From NCBI GenBank assembly GCA_910575545.1, contig CAJTFH010000001.1, positions 124,001 to 188,000 on the forward strand: a DNA stretch of 64,000 nt, written 5' to 3'. Below the pieces are notes generated by a model. The model did not search any database, was not told where the DNA came from, and saw nothing but the letters and a program-made list of their open reading frames with translations. Source of the stretch: Bacteroidales bacterium (GTDB lineage: Bacteria; Bacteroidota; Bacteroidia; Bacteroidales; Muribaculaceae). This document shows positions 44,888 through 52,723 of this stretch, in pieces (positions within the stretch are counted from its first letter, which is position 1; each line of letters opens with the position of its first letter). Both the position numbers and the translations under genes were made by a program.

Positions 44888-45187
44888 ATGGAATTTGACG
44901 AATTGAAAGCGGTTGAATTTATCAACACCAGCCTTAAGCAGCACGGACGTTCTCCCTATGATGAAGACGAGGTCCTGAATGTCATAGACATGATTTGGGA
45001 CTACTACGAGGAAAACGGATTGCTTGACATAGAGGCAGAACCTGATGAAGATGCAGATGATGTTGAGTCGGAAGTTGTTGATTATGTGACGCGTATGTTG
45101 AAGAAAGACAAACATGCCGTTATATCGGCCGAAGATGTGCCACTGATGGTAAAAGCCGAGATGGAATATGAAGACTCTGTGATTTGA
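44888..45187 (+). CDS. Small acidic conserved-looking hypothetical protein
   Basis: A 99-residue, highly acidic protein (MEFDELKAVEFINTSLKQHGRSPYDEDEVLNVIDMIWDYYEENGLL). It appears mostly helical, with an Asp/Glu-rich middle (EAEPDEDADD) and a second helical part (VVDYVTRMLKKDKHAVISAEDVPLMVKAEMEYE). The HGRSPYDEDEVLNVIDMIWDYYEENG block is well organised and reads as a genuine coding sequence. I do not recognise a named family. It follows rimM after 51 bp. Cytosolic by lack of a signal peptide. Confidence 0.7.
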   Translation: MEFDELKAVEFINTSLKQHGRSPYDEDEVLNVIDMIWDYYEENGLLDIEAEPDEDADDVESEVVDYVTRMLKKDKHAVISAEDVPLMVKAEMEYEDSVI

Positions 45188-45251
45188 CTACGTCGGATGT
45201 GAGCCATAGGCGCATATGACTTTTTGAGAAGTAAAACCAAATATGCATTAG

Positions 45252-45896
45252 ATGATGATAGGTAGGATAATAAAACTGACATTGCCGGTGATTTTCTTGG
45301 TTTTATGTTTCGGAGTGTCACCCGCGCAGAAAAAAGATAACGCACAAGAGGCTTTGGTTGATTTGTCGGAGCTTTCTCTTGATGAAACGCTCATGCTACC
45401 GGATGTTCCAGACAAGCAGGCCTCCTACATAAAAAGCTATATGCGGCGGGAAGCACAGGCTCTTCAGAAAATGGGGTATAAAGTGGAAACGACCCGTAAT
45501 GGTGAGGTTGTCATTGCAACAATACCGGCAGATGAGCTGTTTGCGCCAAACGATACAGTGTTGCGTCCTACGGCTGCAGACCGGTTGAAGGCGTTTCTGC
45601 CGTATTTCCGCACCCATGGTAAATTCAAGGTGATTTTAGCCATGCACTCAGATGATACCGGTTCCGGCAATTATCTTTATGGCTTGACAGAGAAAAGGAT
45701 TCTGGCGTTATACGATTACTTCGACCGGCACGCGGCCCAGACCGACATGCTGCAAGGTTACCCGATGGCCGATAGTGATCCTTTGAAAAATACCCCGAAT
45801 ACAACCGCCGACGGACGCCGGACAAACCGCCGCCTTGAGATATTCATAGTGCCCGGGCCTATGCTTATAATGGATGCTAAATCCAAGAAAATTTAG
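45252..45896 (+). CDS. OmpA-family protein (C-terminal peptidoglycan-binding domain)
   Basis: The 214-residue protein begins with a signal peptide (MMIGRIIKLTLPVIFLVLCFGVSPAQ). A short linker and the region from about 95 to 210 resemble an OmpA C-terminal domain (LRPTAADRLKAFLPYFRTHGKFKVILAMHSDDTGSGNYLYGLTEKRILALYDYF), ending in the typical NRRLEIFIVPG strand. It should tether peptidoglycan in the periplasm. The barrel or lipobox that usually accompanies the domain is absent, so it is a soluble or loosely anchored form. The TAACTTTG element of proS abuts its stop codon. Confidence 0.82.
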   Translation: MMIGRIIKLTLPVIFLVLCFGVSPAQKKDNAQEALVDLSELSLDETLMLPDVPDKQASYIKSYMRREAQALQKMGYKVETTRNGEVVIATIPADELFAPNDTVLRPTAADRLKAFLPYFRTHGKFKVILAMHSDDTGSGNYLYGLTEKRILALYDYFDRHAAQTDMLQGYPMADSDPLKNTPNTTADGRRTNRRLEIFIVPGPMLIMDAKSKKI

Positions 45897-45904
45897 TAAC
45901 TTTG
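45897..45904 (+). promoter_or_regulatory. -7 element (TAACTTTG) of proS
   Basis: Exact TAnnTTTG directly after the stop of the OmpA-like gene, 109 nt before the proS ATG; -33 box unclear. Confidence 0.5.
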
Positions 45905-46012
45905 CGTTATATATATCAATAGGGATTGCAACGGTGGTGTCAGGCTACATCTGGCAAATGATTGCGGCAATTCCAGTCGAAAGAAAACCAAGCTATAAAA
46001 CAATAATTTGCA

Positions 46013-47494
46013 ATGGCAAAAGAACTCAAGGATTTAACCAAACGCAGCGAGAATTATTCTCAATGGTATAATGATTTGGTAATCAAGGCTGACCTGGCCG
46101 AACAGTCGGCTGTGCGCGGCTGCATGGTAATCAAACCTTACGGTTATGCGATATGGGAGAAAATGCAGCATGAACTTGACCGTATGTTCAAGGAAACAGG
46201 GCACCAGAACGCCTATTTTCCGCTGCTTATCCCGAAATCTTTTCTCAGCCGCGAAGCAGAGCATGTTGAAGGTTTCGCAAAAGAATGTGCCGTTGTTACC
46301 CACCATCGTCTTAAACAAAATCCGGAAGGCACAGGTGTGGTTGTCGACCCTGATGCAAAGCTCGAAGAGGAACTAATAATCCGACCGACTTCAGAAACAA
46401 TCATATGGAACACTTACCGCAACTGGATAACATCCTACCGCGATCTGCCCATATTGATTAACCAGTGGGCAAATGTGATGCGTTGGGAGATGCGTACGCG
46501 TCTTTTCCTCCGTACGGCAGAGTTCCTATGGCAGGAAGGCCATACAGCCCATGCTACCCGTGAAGAAGCAGAGGCTGAGGCAATCAAGATGCTGAACGTG
46601 TATAATGATTTTGCACATAACTTTATGGCAGTGCCGGTTATAAAAGGTGTGAAATCAGCTAATGAACGTTTTGCCGGCGCATTGGAAACTTATACCATTG
46701 AGGCCATGATGCAAGACGGGAAAGCACTCCAGTCCGGCACAAGCCACTTCCTGGGGCAGAATTTCGCTAAGGCATTCGATGTTACATTTATCAATAAGGA
46801 TAACAAACCCGAACTTGTGTGGGCTACTTCATGGGGTGTGTCGACACGTCTGATGGGTGCGCTGATAATGTCGCATTCCGATGATAACGGGCTGGTTCTT
46901 CCTCCGCATCTTGCCCCGATACAGTGCGTAATCGTGCCGATTTATAAAAACAACGAGCAGCTTGCCGAAATTTCAAAACATGTTGAGCCTATAGTGAAGG
47001 AACTCCGTGCGTTAGGAGTGAGTGTGAAATACGATGATGCCGATAACCGCCGCCCTGGCTTCAAATTCGCTGATTATGAGCTTAAGGGTGTGCCTGTGCG
47101 TCTCGCTATCGGTGCTCGTGATATTGAGAACGGTACGGTTGAACTCATGCGTCGTGATACGCTTGAAAAACAGGTTGAACCGATTGAAGGAATCGCCCGC
47201 TTTGTAAAAGACTTGCTTGAAGATATTCAACAGAATATTTATCAGAAGGCTCTCCGCCACCGCGAAGAGATGACCCGCGAGGTCAACTCATATGAAGAAT
47301 TCAAAGTGGAGATAGAAAAAGGTGGATTCCTGCTCTGCCATTGGGACGGGACACCGGAGACCGAGGAGAAAATCAAAGCTGAGACAAAAGCCACAATCCG
47401 TTGCATACCTCTGGAGGGTGATAAGACTCCCGGTTTCTGCATGGTGACCGGCAAGCCGTCGAAGCAGAGGGTGATTTTCGCCAGAAACTATTGA
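46013..47494 (+). CDS. proS: Prolyl-tRNA synthetase (eukaryote/archaeon-like class)
   Basis: Class II synthetase charging tRNA-Pro. At 493 aa it is the short form without the bacterial INS editing domain. It shows motif 1 ([43 protein letters not shown]), motif 2 ([28 protein letters not shown]), motif 3 in [34 protein letters not shown], and the anticodon-binding domain ([30 protein letters not shown]). The C-terminus ends in a Tyr (FARNY), as in the ProS3/eukaryotic-like group. This class is common in Bacteroidota. Confidence 0.96.
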   Translation: MAKELKDLTKRSENYSQWYNDLVIKADLAEQSAVRGCMVIKPYGYAIWEKMQHELDRMFKETGHQNAYFPLLIPKSFLSREAEHVEGFAKECAVVTHHRLKQNPEGTGVVVDPDAKLEEELIIRPTSETIIWNTYRNWITSYRDLPILINQWANVMRWEMRTRLFLRTAEFLWQEGHTAHATREEAEAEAIKMLNVYNDFAHNFMAVPVIKGVKSANERFAGALETYTIEAMMQDGKALQSGTSHFLGQNFAKAFDVTFINKDNKPELVWATSWGVSTRLMGALIMSHSDDNGLVLPPHLAPIQCVIVPIYKNNEQLAEISKHVEPIVKELRALGVSVKYDDADNRRPGFKFADYELKGVPVRLAIGARDIENGTVELMRRDTLEKQVEPIEGIARFVKDLLEDIQQNIYQKALRHREEMTREVNSYEEFKVEIEKGGFLLCHWDGTPETEEKIKAETKATIRCIPLEGDKTPGFCMVTGKPSKQRVIFARNY

Positions 47495-47563
47495 TTTCCA
47501 CCGGCAACTGTTGAGGTGGGGCAGATGCCGCCACTATTAACTTACCGGGAAAAAGATTCCGAT

Positions 47564-48520
47564 ATGAATCGACATCCAATTATTGCCATAGTAGTGCCTT
47601 GCTTCAATGAGGAGCAGGCACTACCTGTTTCTGTACCTAAGATGTTAGGGGTTCTCGATGGTTTGGTCGCTGAGGGAATTGCCTCAGATGAAAGCTATGT
47701 CTTGCTATGTAATGATGGCAGCACGGACAACACATGGGCTGTCATAGAAAGTATGCATAATGATGATTCCAGGATAAAAGGAATTTCGCTGGCCCACAAT
47801 CGCGGGCATCAGAATGTGTTGCTTGCCGGACTTATGACGGTGCGTGACCGCTGCGATGCTGCAATATCTATCGACGCTGATATGCAAGATGATCCTGCGG
47901 CAATCGAAGCTATGGTGCGGAAATTTAACGAGGGGACAGAAATCGTGTATGGTGTGCGCTCTTCCCGCGACAGCGATACATGGTTTAAGCGCACAACGGC
48001 TCATGCTTTTTATAAGTTCCAGAAGGTTATGGGGCTTGAAACCGTGTTTGACCATGCCGACTATCGCCTTATGAGCAACAGAGCCTTGAATCTACTGGGC
48101 GAATATGGCGAGTCAAATCTGTTTTTGCGGGGCATAATCCCGCAGATAGGGTTGAAAAACGATGTGGTCACTTACGCCCGGTATGAACGTGTTGCAGGGG
48201 AATCGAAGTATCCTCTGGCCAAGATGCTCAGTTTTTCAATTGATGGCATAACTTCGTTTTCTGCGCGTCCGATGAGGTGGATATTCTTAACAGGGCTGAC
48301 ATTGCTGCTCATCGACATACTGGTGGCAATATATGTTTTCGTGTCTTTGATGGTAAGCGACCATATCAGCGCCGGATGGGCATCGCTGATGTTGTCGGTG
48401 TGGGCTCTCGGCAGTTTGATTCTGATGGCTATCGGAATAGTAGGTGAATATATCGGCAAAATCTTCAATGAGGTCAAACACCGGCCGCGTTATGCGGTTG
48501 CAGATATATTGTGGGAATAA
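47564..48520 (+). CDS. GT2-family polyprenyl-phosphate glycosyltransferase (GtrB/DPM-like)
   Basis: Membrane-bound enzyme that probably transfers a sugar from a nucleotide to a polyprenyl phosphate. From MNRHPIIAIVVPCFNEEQALPVS it has the GT-A fold: LCNDGSTDNTW, GISLAHNRGHQNVLLAGLMT, SIDADMQDDPAAIEAM (DxD-type) and VYGVRSSRDSDTWFKRTTAHAFYK. Two C-terminal hydrophobic helices (WIFLTGLTLLLIDILVAIYVF; LMLSVWALGSLILMAIGIVGEYIGKIF) anchor it, as in GtrB. An upstream ATG at 47516 is disfavoured because the fold starts at 47564. The product is 318 aa. It ends at a large inverted repeat. Confidence 0.88.
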   Translation: MNRHPIIAIVVPCFNEEQALPVSVPKMLGVLDGLVAEGIASDESYVLLCNDGSTDNTWAVIESMHNDDSRIKGISLAHNRGHQNVLLAGLMTVRDRCDAAISIDADMQDDPAAIEAMVRKFNEGTEIVYGVRSSRDSDTWFKRTTAHAFYKFQKVMGLETVFDHADYRLMSNRALNLLGEYGESNLFLRGIIPQIGLKNDVVTYARYERVAGESKYPLAKMLSFSIDGITSFSARPMRWIFLTGLTLLLIDILVAIYVFVSLMVSDHISAGWASLMLSVWALGSLILMAIGIVGEYIGKIFNEVKHRPRYAVADILWE

Positions 48521-48609
48521 GAAGTAAGAAATAAACCGGAGGGGTAAATAAGAAGCAAGAAGTTGACAGGCATATGCCATAAACTTCTTGCTTCTTGTTT
48601 CTTACTTCT
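48520..48609. terminator. Nested inverted repeat between convergent genes (bidirectional terminator)
   Basis: Inner arms AAGAAGCAAGAAGTT (48550-48564) and AACTTCTTGCTTCTT (48582-48596) are perfect complements; outer arms AGAAGTAAGAAA (48520-48531) and TTTCTTACTTCT (48598-48609) pair too. The loop holds the palindrome GGCATATGCC. It separates the GT2 gene from the convergent DUF5723 gene. Confidence 0.75.
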
Positions 48610-48630
48610 GATGTCTTCCTTCTTTGCGTT

Positions 48631-50073
48631 TTATTTACGTGCTCCGAATGTGATGTTCATTCCGAGGGTGAGCTGCGCTGATGCATGACCAACAGGAACG
48701 AATTGAGGGGTTACCTTGAAAAGCTGGTGGTCACTTCCGATGAAGAAGTTGAATCCGCAAGGATGGAAGTTTATCATCCAGCCGAATGACGAACCGTAGG
48801 TAGAGGCGCCGTAGTTGATTGATGCGTCGAACCATTTCGTGGGTTTCACATTGGCATAGAAGCGGCCCTCGGTCCATGAGAAGCATCCGGCAAAACGCTG
48901 CGTAAAGAGAAAGCCTCCGGTCAGGTTTTTATAGAACGGCATTTTATATTCCGCACCAATCGACAAGGTAGCGGCTAAAGCAGTGGTGTTTGAGCCTTTG
49001 CCGTCAACGCGCTCGAAGTTTGTGCAATCTTCCAGGCCGTCCCACATGTCGTCGAGCTGGTCTTCGAGGTTCTTGTATTCAGGTTCCTGGTCTTCCATGA
49101 GCGCCACATCTTTGAACCCGTCGAACTCCCAGGTCGTTTCGGGTGTGCGGGCTTTGATGTTATTGTTCCATCCAATCCATCCGAGGTCGGTCAATGCTGC
49201 CGAGAGGGTCAGCCCATCAACAAAACGGCTCATATCGTAGGTCGCACCAAGGTCGAAGGCCATACCGAAACCGGCGAGTCCGAAATTGTTATATTCGATG
49301 CCATCGTAGTCAATCTGGTTCCACTTAGAGGGATCGTCAAGGTCTTTTCCTGACTCTTTATTGGTCGGTACGTTGAGACCGCTGCCGGCTCCGATATTCA
49401 TCTCACCTTGCGCACGCACTGCCCATTTGTCGTGACCGAGGGTTACATCCATTGTCTTGATGTGGGCGTCAACGTGGGCAAGCCCCAGGAGGAATTTCAC
49501 TTTGGCACCGGCAGACAGTTCGTTGGTGATTTTGCGCTGGTGTCCCAAGGCGACCTCTGCATAACCTTGCACTTTCAGTCTGACGTTCTTGAAGTCGTAT
49601 TGTGTGTTGGGGCCTGTCTGACCGAGTTTCATGAATGAGAACAGGTCTTTCGGCAGGTTTACGCCCGCGTTCACGCGAGTGCCGATGTTGATGGTGTTGT
49701 AACCACCAAATGCTCGGAATCCTGCTGAAATGATGTTCAGGTTTAGGTTGGCGTTGACCTTGTTGTTGGTGCCGAGTTTCCCGAGGAATTCATCGGCGCT
49801 TACGCTCTGATTGAGGAAAGTGGTAAGTTGCCCGCTCGGTGTCTTATATATGAAAGTGCTAACACCTACATTCGACATGGCGCTTACTCCGAAGTTGCCA
49901 AGTACGGGAATAGACACATAGTTGCGCTCGGGGGCAAAAGCCGGGTTGATTGCATGGCGGAAAGTATAACCGTCGAGGAAGTAGCCAGAACGGTTTGCCT
50001 CCTGTGCATTAACGCCAAGGAGCGCTCCGGCGGCCACTGCGCCTGCGAGCATATATCGTTTGATTGTTTTCAT
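48631..50073 (-). CDS. DUF5723 family outer-membrane protein
   Basis: Predicted outer-membrane barrel or surface protein. From MKTIKRYMLAGAVAAGALLGVNAQ it has a signal peptide, then the family opening NRSGYFLDGYTFRHAINPAFAPERNYVSIPVLGNFGVSAMSNVGVSTFIYKTPSGQLTTFLN. The middle and end show alternating hydrophobic strands (INIGTRVNAGVNLPKDLFSFMKLG; SIGAEYKMPFYKNLTGGFLFTQRF), closing on SAQLTLGMNITFGARK. An in-frame ATG at 50100 would put the signal peptide inside a longer tail, so I start at 50073. It lies 47 bp after the lipoprotein gene at 50121-51920, probably in the same transcript. Role unknown. Confidence 0.85.
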   Translation of the reverse strand: MKTIKRYMLAGAVAAGALLGVNAQEANRSGYFLDGYTFRHAINPAFAPERNYVSIPVLGNFGVSAMSNVGVSTFIYKTPSGQLTTFLNQSVSADEFLGKLGTNNKVNANLNLNIISAGFRAFGGYNTINIGTRVNAGVNLPKDLFSFMKLGQTGPNTQYDFKNVRLKVQGYAEVALGHQRKITNELSAGAKVKFLLGLAHVDAHIKTMDVTLGHDKWAVRAQGEMNIGAGSGLNVPTNKESGKDLDDPSKWNQIDYDGIEYNNFGLAGFGMAFDLGATYDMSRFVDGLTLSAALTDLGWIGWNNNIKARTPETTWEFDGFKDVALMEDQEPEYKNLEDQLDDMWDGLEDCTNFERVDGKGSNTTALAATLSIGAEYKMPFYKNLTGGFLFTQRFAGCFSWTEGRFYANVKPTKWFDASINYGASTYGSSFGWMINFHPCGFNFFIGSDHQLFKVTPQFVPVGHASAQLTLGMNITFGARK

Positions 50074-50120
50074 CGGTTGATAATGAATTGGATTTTTCAA
50101 TGAATTGGATTTGACATGGT

Positions 50121-51920
50121 TTAAAGCTCATTGAGGTCAACGGTGATGCCACCTTTGATTGAAACCTTTATGTTGTTGAGTTTCAACGACTGGTTTGCAT
50201 TCAGAGTTTTGCCTTTGCCTTCGGCGCCGGTTTTTGCGGTGAAGTTGATTTGCACACCGGCCATTTTGCCCAAATTATTTCCGTTTGATTTCAGTTCGGC
50301 TGAAATCGACGAGGTTGAATTGGCTTTAATGGCGTTGTCTTTGGGAGTGAATGTGCATGTCACATCGTTGATTTCTTTACCATCCTTATCGAGTGCGATA
50401 ATCTCCGGGGTCATGCCAAGCGGTGTTGTGTTGACAACGTCCATCGACAGCACCACTGAACCGAAGTTATAGCTGTCGAGGTCGGTATCCCAGTTGTCCT
50501 CGGTGGTATTGTAGTGGATTACCATATCCGGACCGAACTGGAAGGGGACTACAGCCTCGTAGGCGGTTTCAAAATGGTATTTGTCACCGAGGGTAATAGT
50601 TACTTCCTTAGTGGTATTTGCTTTGACATTGATGTCGCTTACTTCGAGTTTTTCAGGGATGGTCTTAAGCAGCGAACTGAGTTCAGGAACGACTACTGGA
50701 GTGTATCCCGATTCAACATCTCCTGTTTGGGTGAGACAAAGTTTGGTCAATCCATCGCCGTTTATTTTGATGGGTGCTTTTTTATATTCGTCGCCGATAG
50801 TAACCTCCATTGGCTGCTTCTCTGAGTCGGCCGGATATGTAGCAACAATTTTGGCGCTGATGAAAGCCTCTACCGGCGATGCGTTAGTCACGTCGATCTT
50901 AATCTGGGGGTTGAGAATGTCGAGATTGTTGTCTTTGTCTGCGAGGAAATCAGGGATGTCTTTAATCTCAACCGATGTGGGGTCGACATCAATGGTAGGA
51001 TTGACCTTACCGGTGACTGTGCGGAGAACCGCGCTTTCAACACTTGTTGCTGTGTTGAGGCGTATTGTGGCGAATTCCCCGGGTCGGGTTTCCTCGTTCT
51101 GGATTTCCATATGGCCTTCAAACTCAACTGCCGATTCCATGTCGAAATGCCCAGGAGCATATAGTCCCTCCCCTTTATTGCTGCCGAGTTCAAATTTAAC
51201 TACATTGATTACTAGTGTGAAACCTGCACTCTGGCCGCCATGGAACTCTTTGTCTTGGGTAAACAGCACGGTGTGGTCGTCTTCAATGCGGGCATACGAC
51301 ATTGTCTCCGGATCTGTAATCGAAAGGAACCAACGGTCGCTGAATTTCGCTTTTGTGCCGGTTTTGATTGATGCGATGCCATGATAGTCTTCTGACGAGA
51401 AGGTGACTTTCACATTCAATACCACCTCTGTCGTTGCTTCGGAAATTGACAGAAGTTGCGGGTCAACATTGTCATCTTTGATGTTCAACTGGGTTGTAAT
51501 AGGCTTGGTAGGCATTTCCACCGCGCCCATATCTACCAAGGGGAATTCAATAACAGATTCTGACTCCGAACCGCTGAGACCGCTTTCGTCAATGTCGACC
51601 AATGCAATCTCTACATCGGTTTTCGTGGGTTCTCCATCGGGACCTTGAACCAGCACATAATCACCTGCATGAAGGCCGTATTCACCCTCTTTCGCTTCTT
51701 TGATAGAGCTGTCATCTTCGTTGAGATCGAGAATGTCTTTCATTGTCAGGGCAGCTGTTGAGCTGACCGGCAGATTGAGTTCCTGACCACCGATGGTGGC
51801 GTTTAAGTCCATATCCTTACTGAGGTCGTAGCTGTTATCGACACATCCTACAAGGAAGGTGGAACCGAAAGCCGTTGCCGCAATGGCATAGACGGTCTTT
51901 CGTAGTGTTTTGTTTACCAT
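50121..51920 (-). CDS. Large beta-rich lipoprotein of unknown function, upstream of DUF5723
   Basis: The 599-residue product starts MVNKTLRKTVYAIAATAFGSTFLVGCVDN, with a lipobox LVGC; an in-frame ATG at 51995 is upstream of that signal peptide and is not used. The mature protein is acidic and predicted beta-sandwich-rich. It has two or more LEA/WHy-like strand blocks (VTNASPVEAFISAKIVATYPADS and VVNTTPLGMTPEIIALDKDGKEI) and many Thr/Asp-rich strands. I recognise no catalytic domain. The downstream DUF5723 gene (47 bp) makes a plausible lipoprotein and barrel pair at the outer membrane; that pairing is inference. Confidence 0.75.
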   Translation of the reverse strand: MVNKTLRKTVYAIAATAFGSTFLVGCVDNSYDLSKDMDLNATIGGQELNLPVSSTAALTMKDILDLNEDDSSIKEAKEGEYGLHAGDYVLVQGPDGEPTKTDVEIALVDIDESGLSGSESESVIEFPLVDMGAVEMPTKPITTQLNIKDDNVDPQLLSISEATTEVVLNVKVTFSSEDYHGIASIKTGTKAKFSDRWFLSITDPETMSYARIEDDHTVLFTQDKEFHGGQSAGFTLVINVVKFELGSNKGEGLYAPGHFDMESAVEFEGHMEIQNEETRPGEFATIRLNTATSVESAVLRTVTGKVNPTIDVDPTSVEIKDIPDFLADKDNNLDILNPQIKIDVTNASPVEAFISAKIVATYPADSEKQPMEVTIGDEYKKAPIKINGDGLTKLCLTQTGDVESGYTPVVVPELSSLLKTIPEKLEVSDINVKANTTKEVTITLGDKYHFETAYEAVVPFQFGPDMVIHYNTTEDNWDTDLDSYNFGSVVLSMDVVNTTPLGMTPEIIALDKDGKEINDVTCTFTPKDNAIKANSTSSISAELKSNGNNLGKMAGVQINFTAKTGAEGKGKTLNANQSLKLNNIKVSIKGGITVDLNEL

Positions 51921-52219
51921 AAGAGATAAAGATGTTATAATTACTGTATTGTTGTTATCATGATAGCAAATGTCGCAGAATATCACATAACGCAACCATA
52001 TGGAGTGGATATGGAAGTAACCTGTGTGGGAGTGCGTTTTTCATATAGAAAAACATTTGGTCGGTGTTAGGTCGTGAACATCCGGCAATTGGTTATACAA
52101 CTGCAAATTTACAAATAATTGTTGTATAATTACTAATTTTAATGCTGAATACATTGGACTGTTCAGTCGAATTACTCAGTAATTATCTATAAAGCATCAT
52201 TTTAGCTGTTTGTGGCGGT
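51921..52219. other. 299-bp intergenic region upstream of the 50121 lipoprotein
   Basis: AT-rich. It holds a minus-strand -7 element (52104-52111, listed separately) and short leader sequence. No gene or strong hairpin is seen. Confidence 0.45.
52104..52111 (-). promoter_or_regulatory. Possible -7 element (TAAATTTG) for the lipoprotein-DUF5723 unit
   Basis: Exact TAnnTTTG on the minus strand, predicting a leader of about 180 nt to the ATG at 51920. No -33 box at the usual distance. Confidence 0.4.
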
Positions 52220-52720
52220 TTAATCGTCATCATGCCATATGGTGATATGTTTCCGGTCGGAATGTGTCACATCGATTAGACGTTGGTTTGCTGAGCCTCG
52301 GAAACGGAGTGATGTGTCGCGCAAGTCACTCACAAATGGCCCGTCGACAATAACGTTGATAAGATTGAGGAATGTGTCTATGCCATCAATGTCAAGCAAC
52401 TCCTCAAAACTGAAGCCTGTGTAGCACCAGATATTGTAGCCACGCTTGTGCAATTCGTAGGCAAGGGGTATCAAGGCGTTTAATTGATAGATTGGATCAC
52501 CTCCGGAGAATGTAACGTTGAATCCGTTTTCTTCTACAATGGCGATTATTTCATCAATAGCCATCTCTTCCCCTCCGTTCATATCCCACGATTGGGGATT
52601 GTGGCATCCCGCACAGCAGTGTGAGCATCCTGCGAAGTATATGGATGTTCGGAGTCCCGGGCCATCGACTGATGTGCCCGGGACTATGTCGAGGATTCTC
52701 AGGGTAGCTGATGATGTCAT
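52220..52720 (-). CDS. nrdG: Anaerobic ribonucleoside-triphosphate reductase activating protein
   Basis: Radical-SAM activase that forms the glycyl radical on NrdD. The 166-residue protein has the Fe-S site as Cys32-x3-Cys36-x2-Cys39 in YFAGCSHCCAGCHNPQSWD. Further SAM-binding strands are NVTFSGGDPIYQLNALIPLA (the GGDP motif) and NIWCYTGFSFEELLDI, and LNVIVDGPFVSDLRD follows. The length is standard. It starts three bp after the nrdD stop, so the two genes form a tight operon, and their products are expected to form a complex. Confidence 0.96.
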   Translation of the reverse strand: MTSSATLRILDIVPGTSVDGPGLRTSIYFAGCSHCCAGCHNPQSWDMNGGEEMAIDEIIAIVEENGFNVTFSGGDPIYQLNALIPLAYELHKRGYNIWCYTGFSFEELLDIDGIDTFLNLINVIVDGPFVSDLRDTSLRFRGSANQRLIDVTHSDRKHITIWHDDD

Positions 52721-52723
52721 GGC

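Noticed and set aside
50581-51384. Plus-strand frame of 267 codons inside the large lipoprotein gene
   Set aside because: Ser/Thr/Val-rich shadow frame with no domain; the minus-strand lipoprotein has signal peptide and lipobox.
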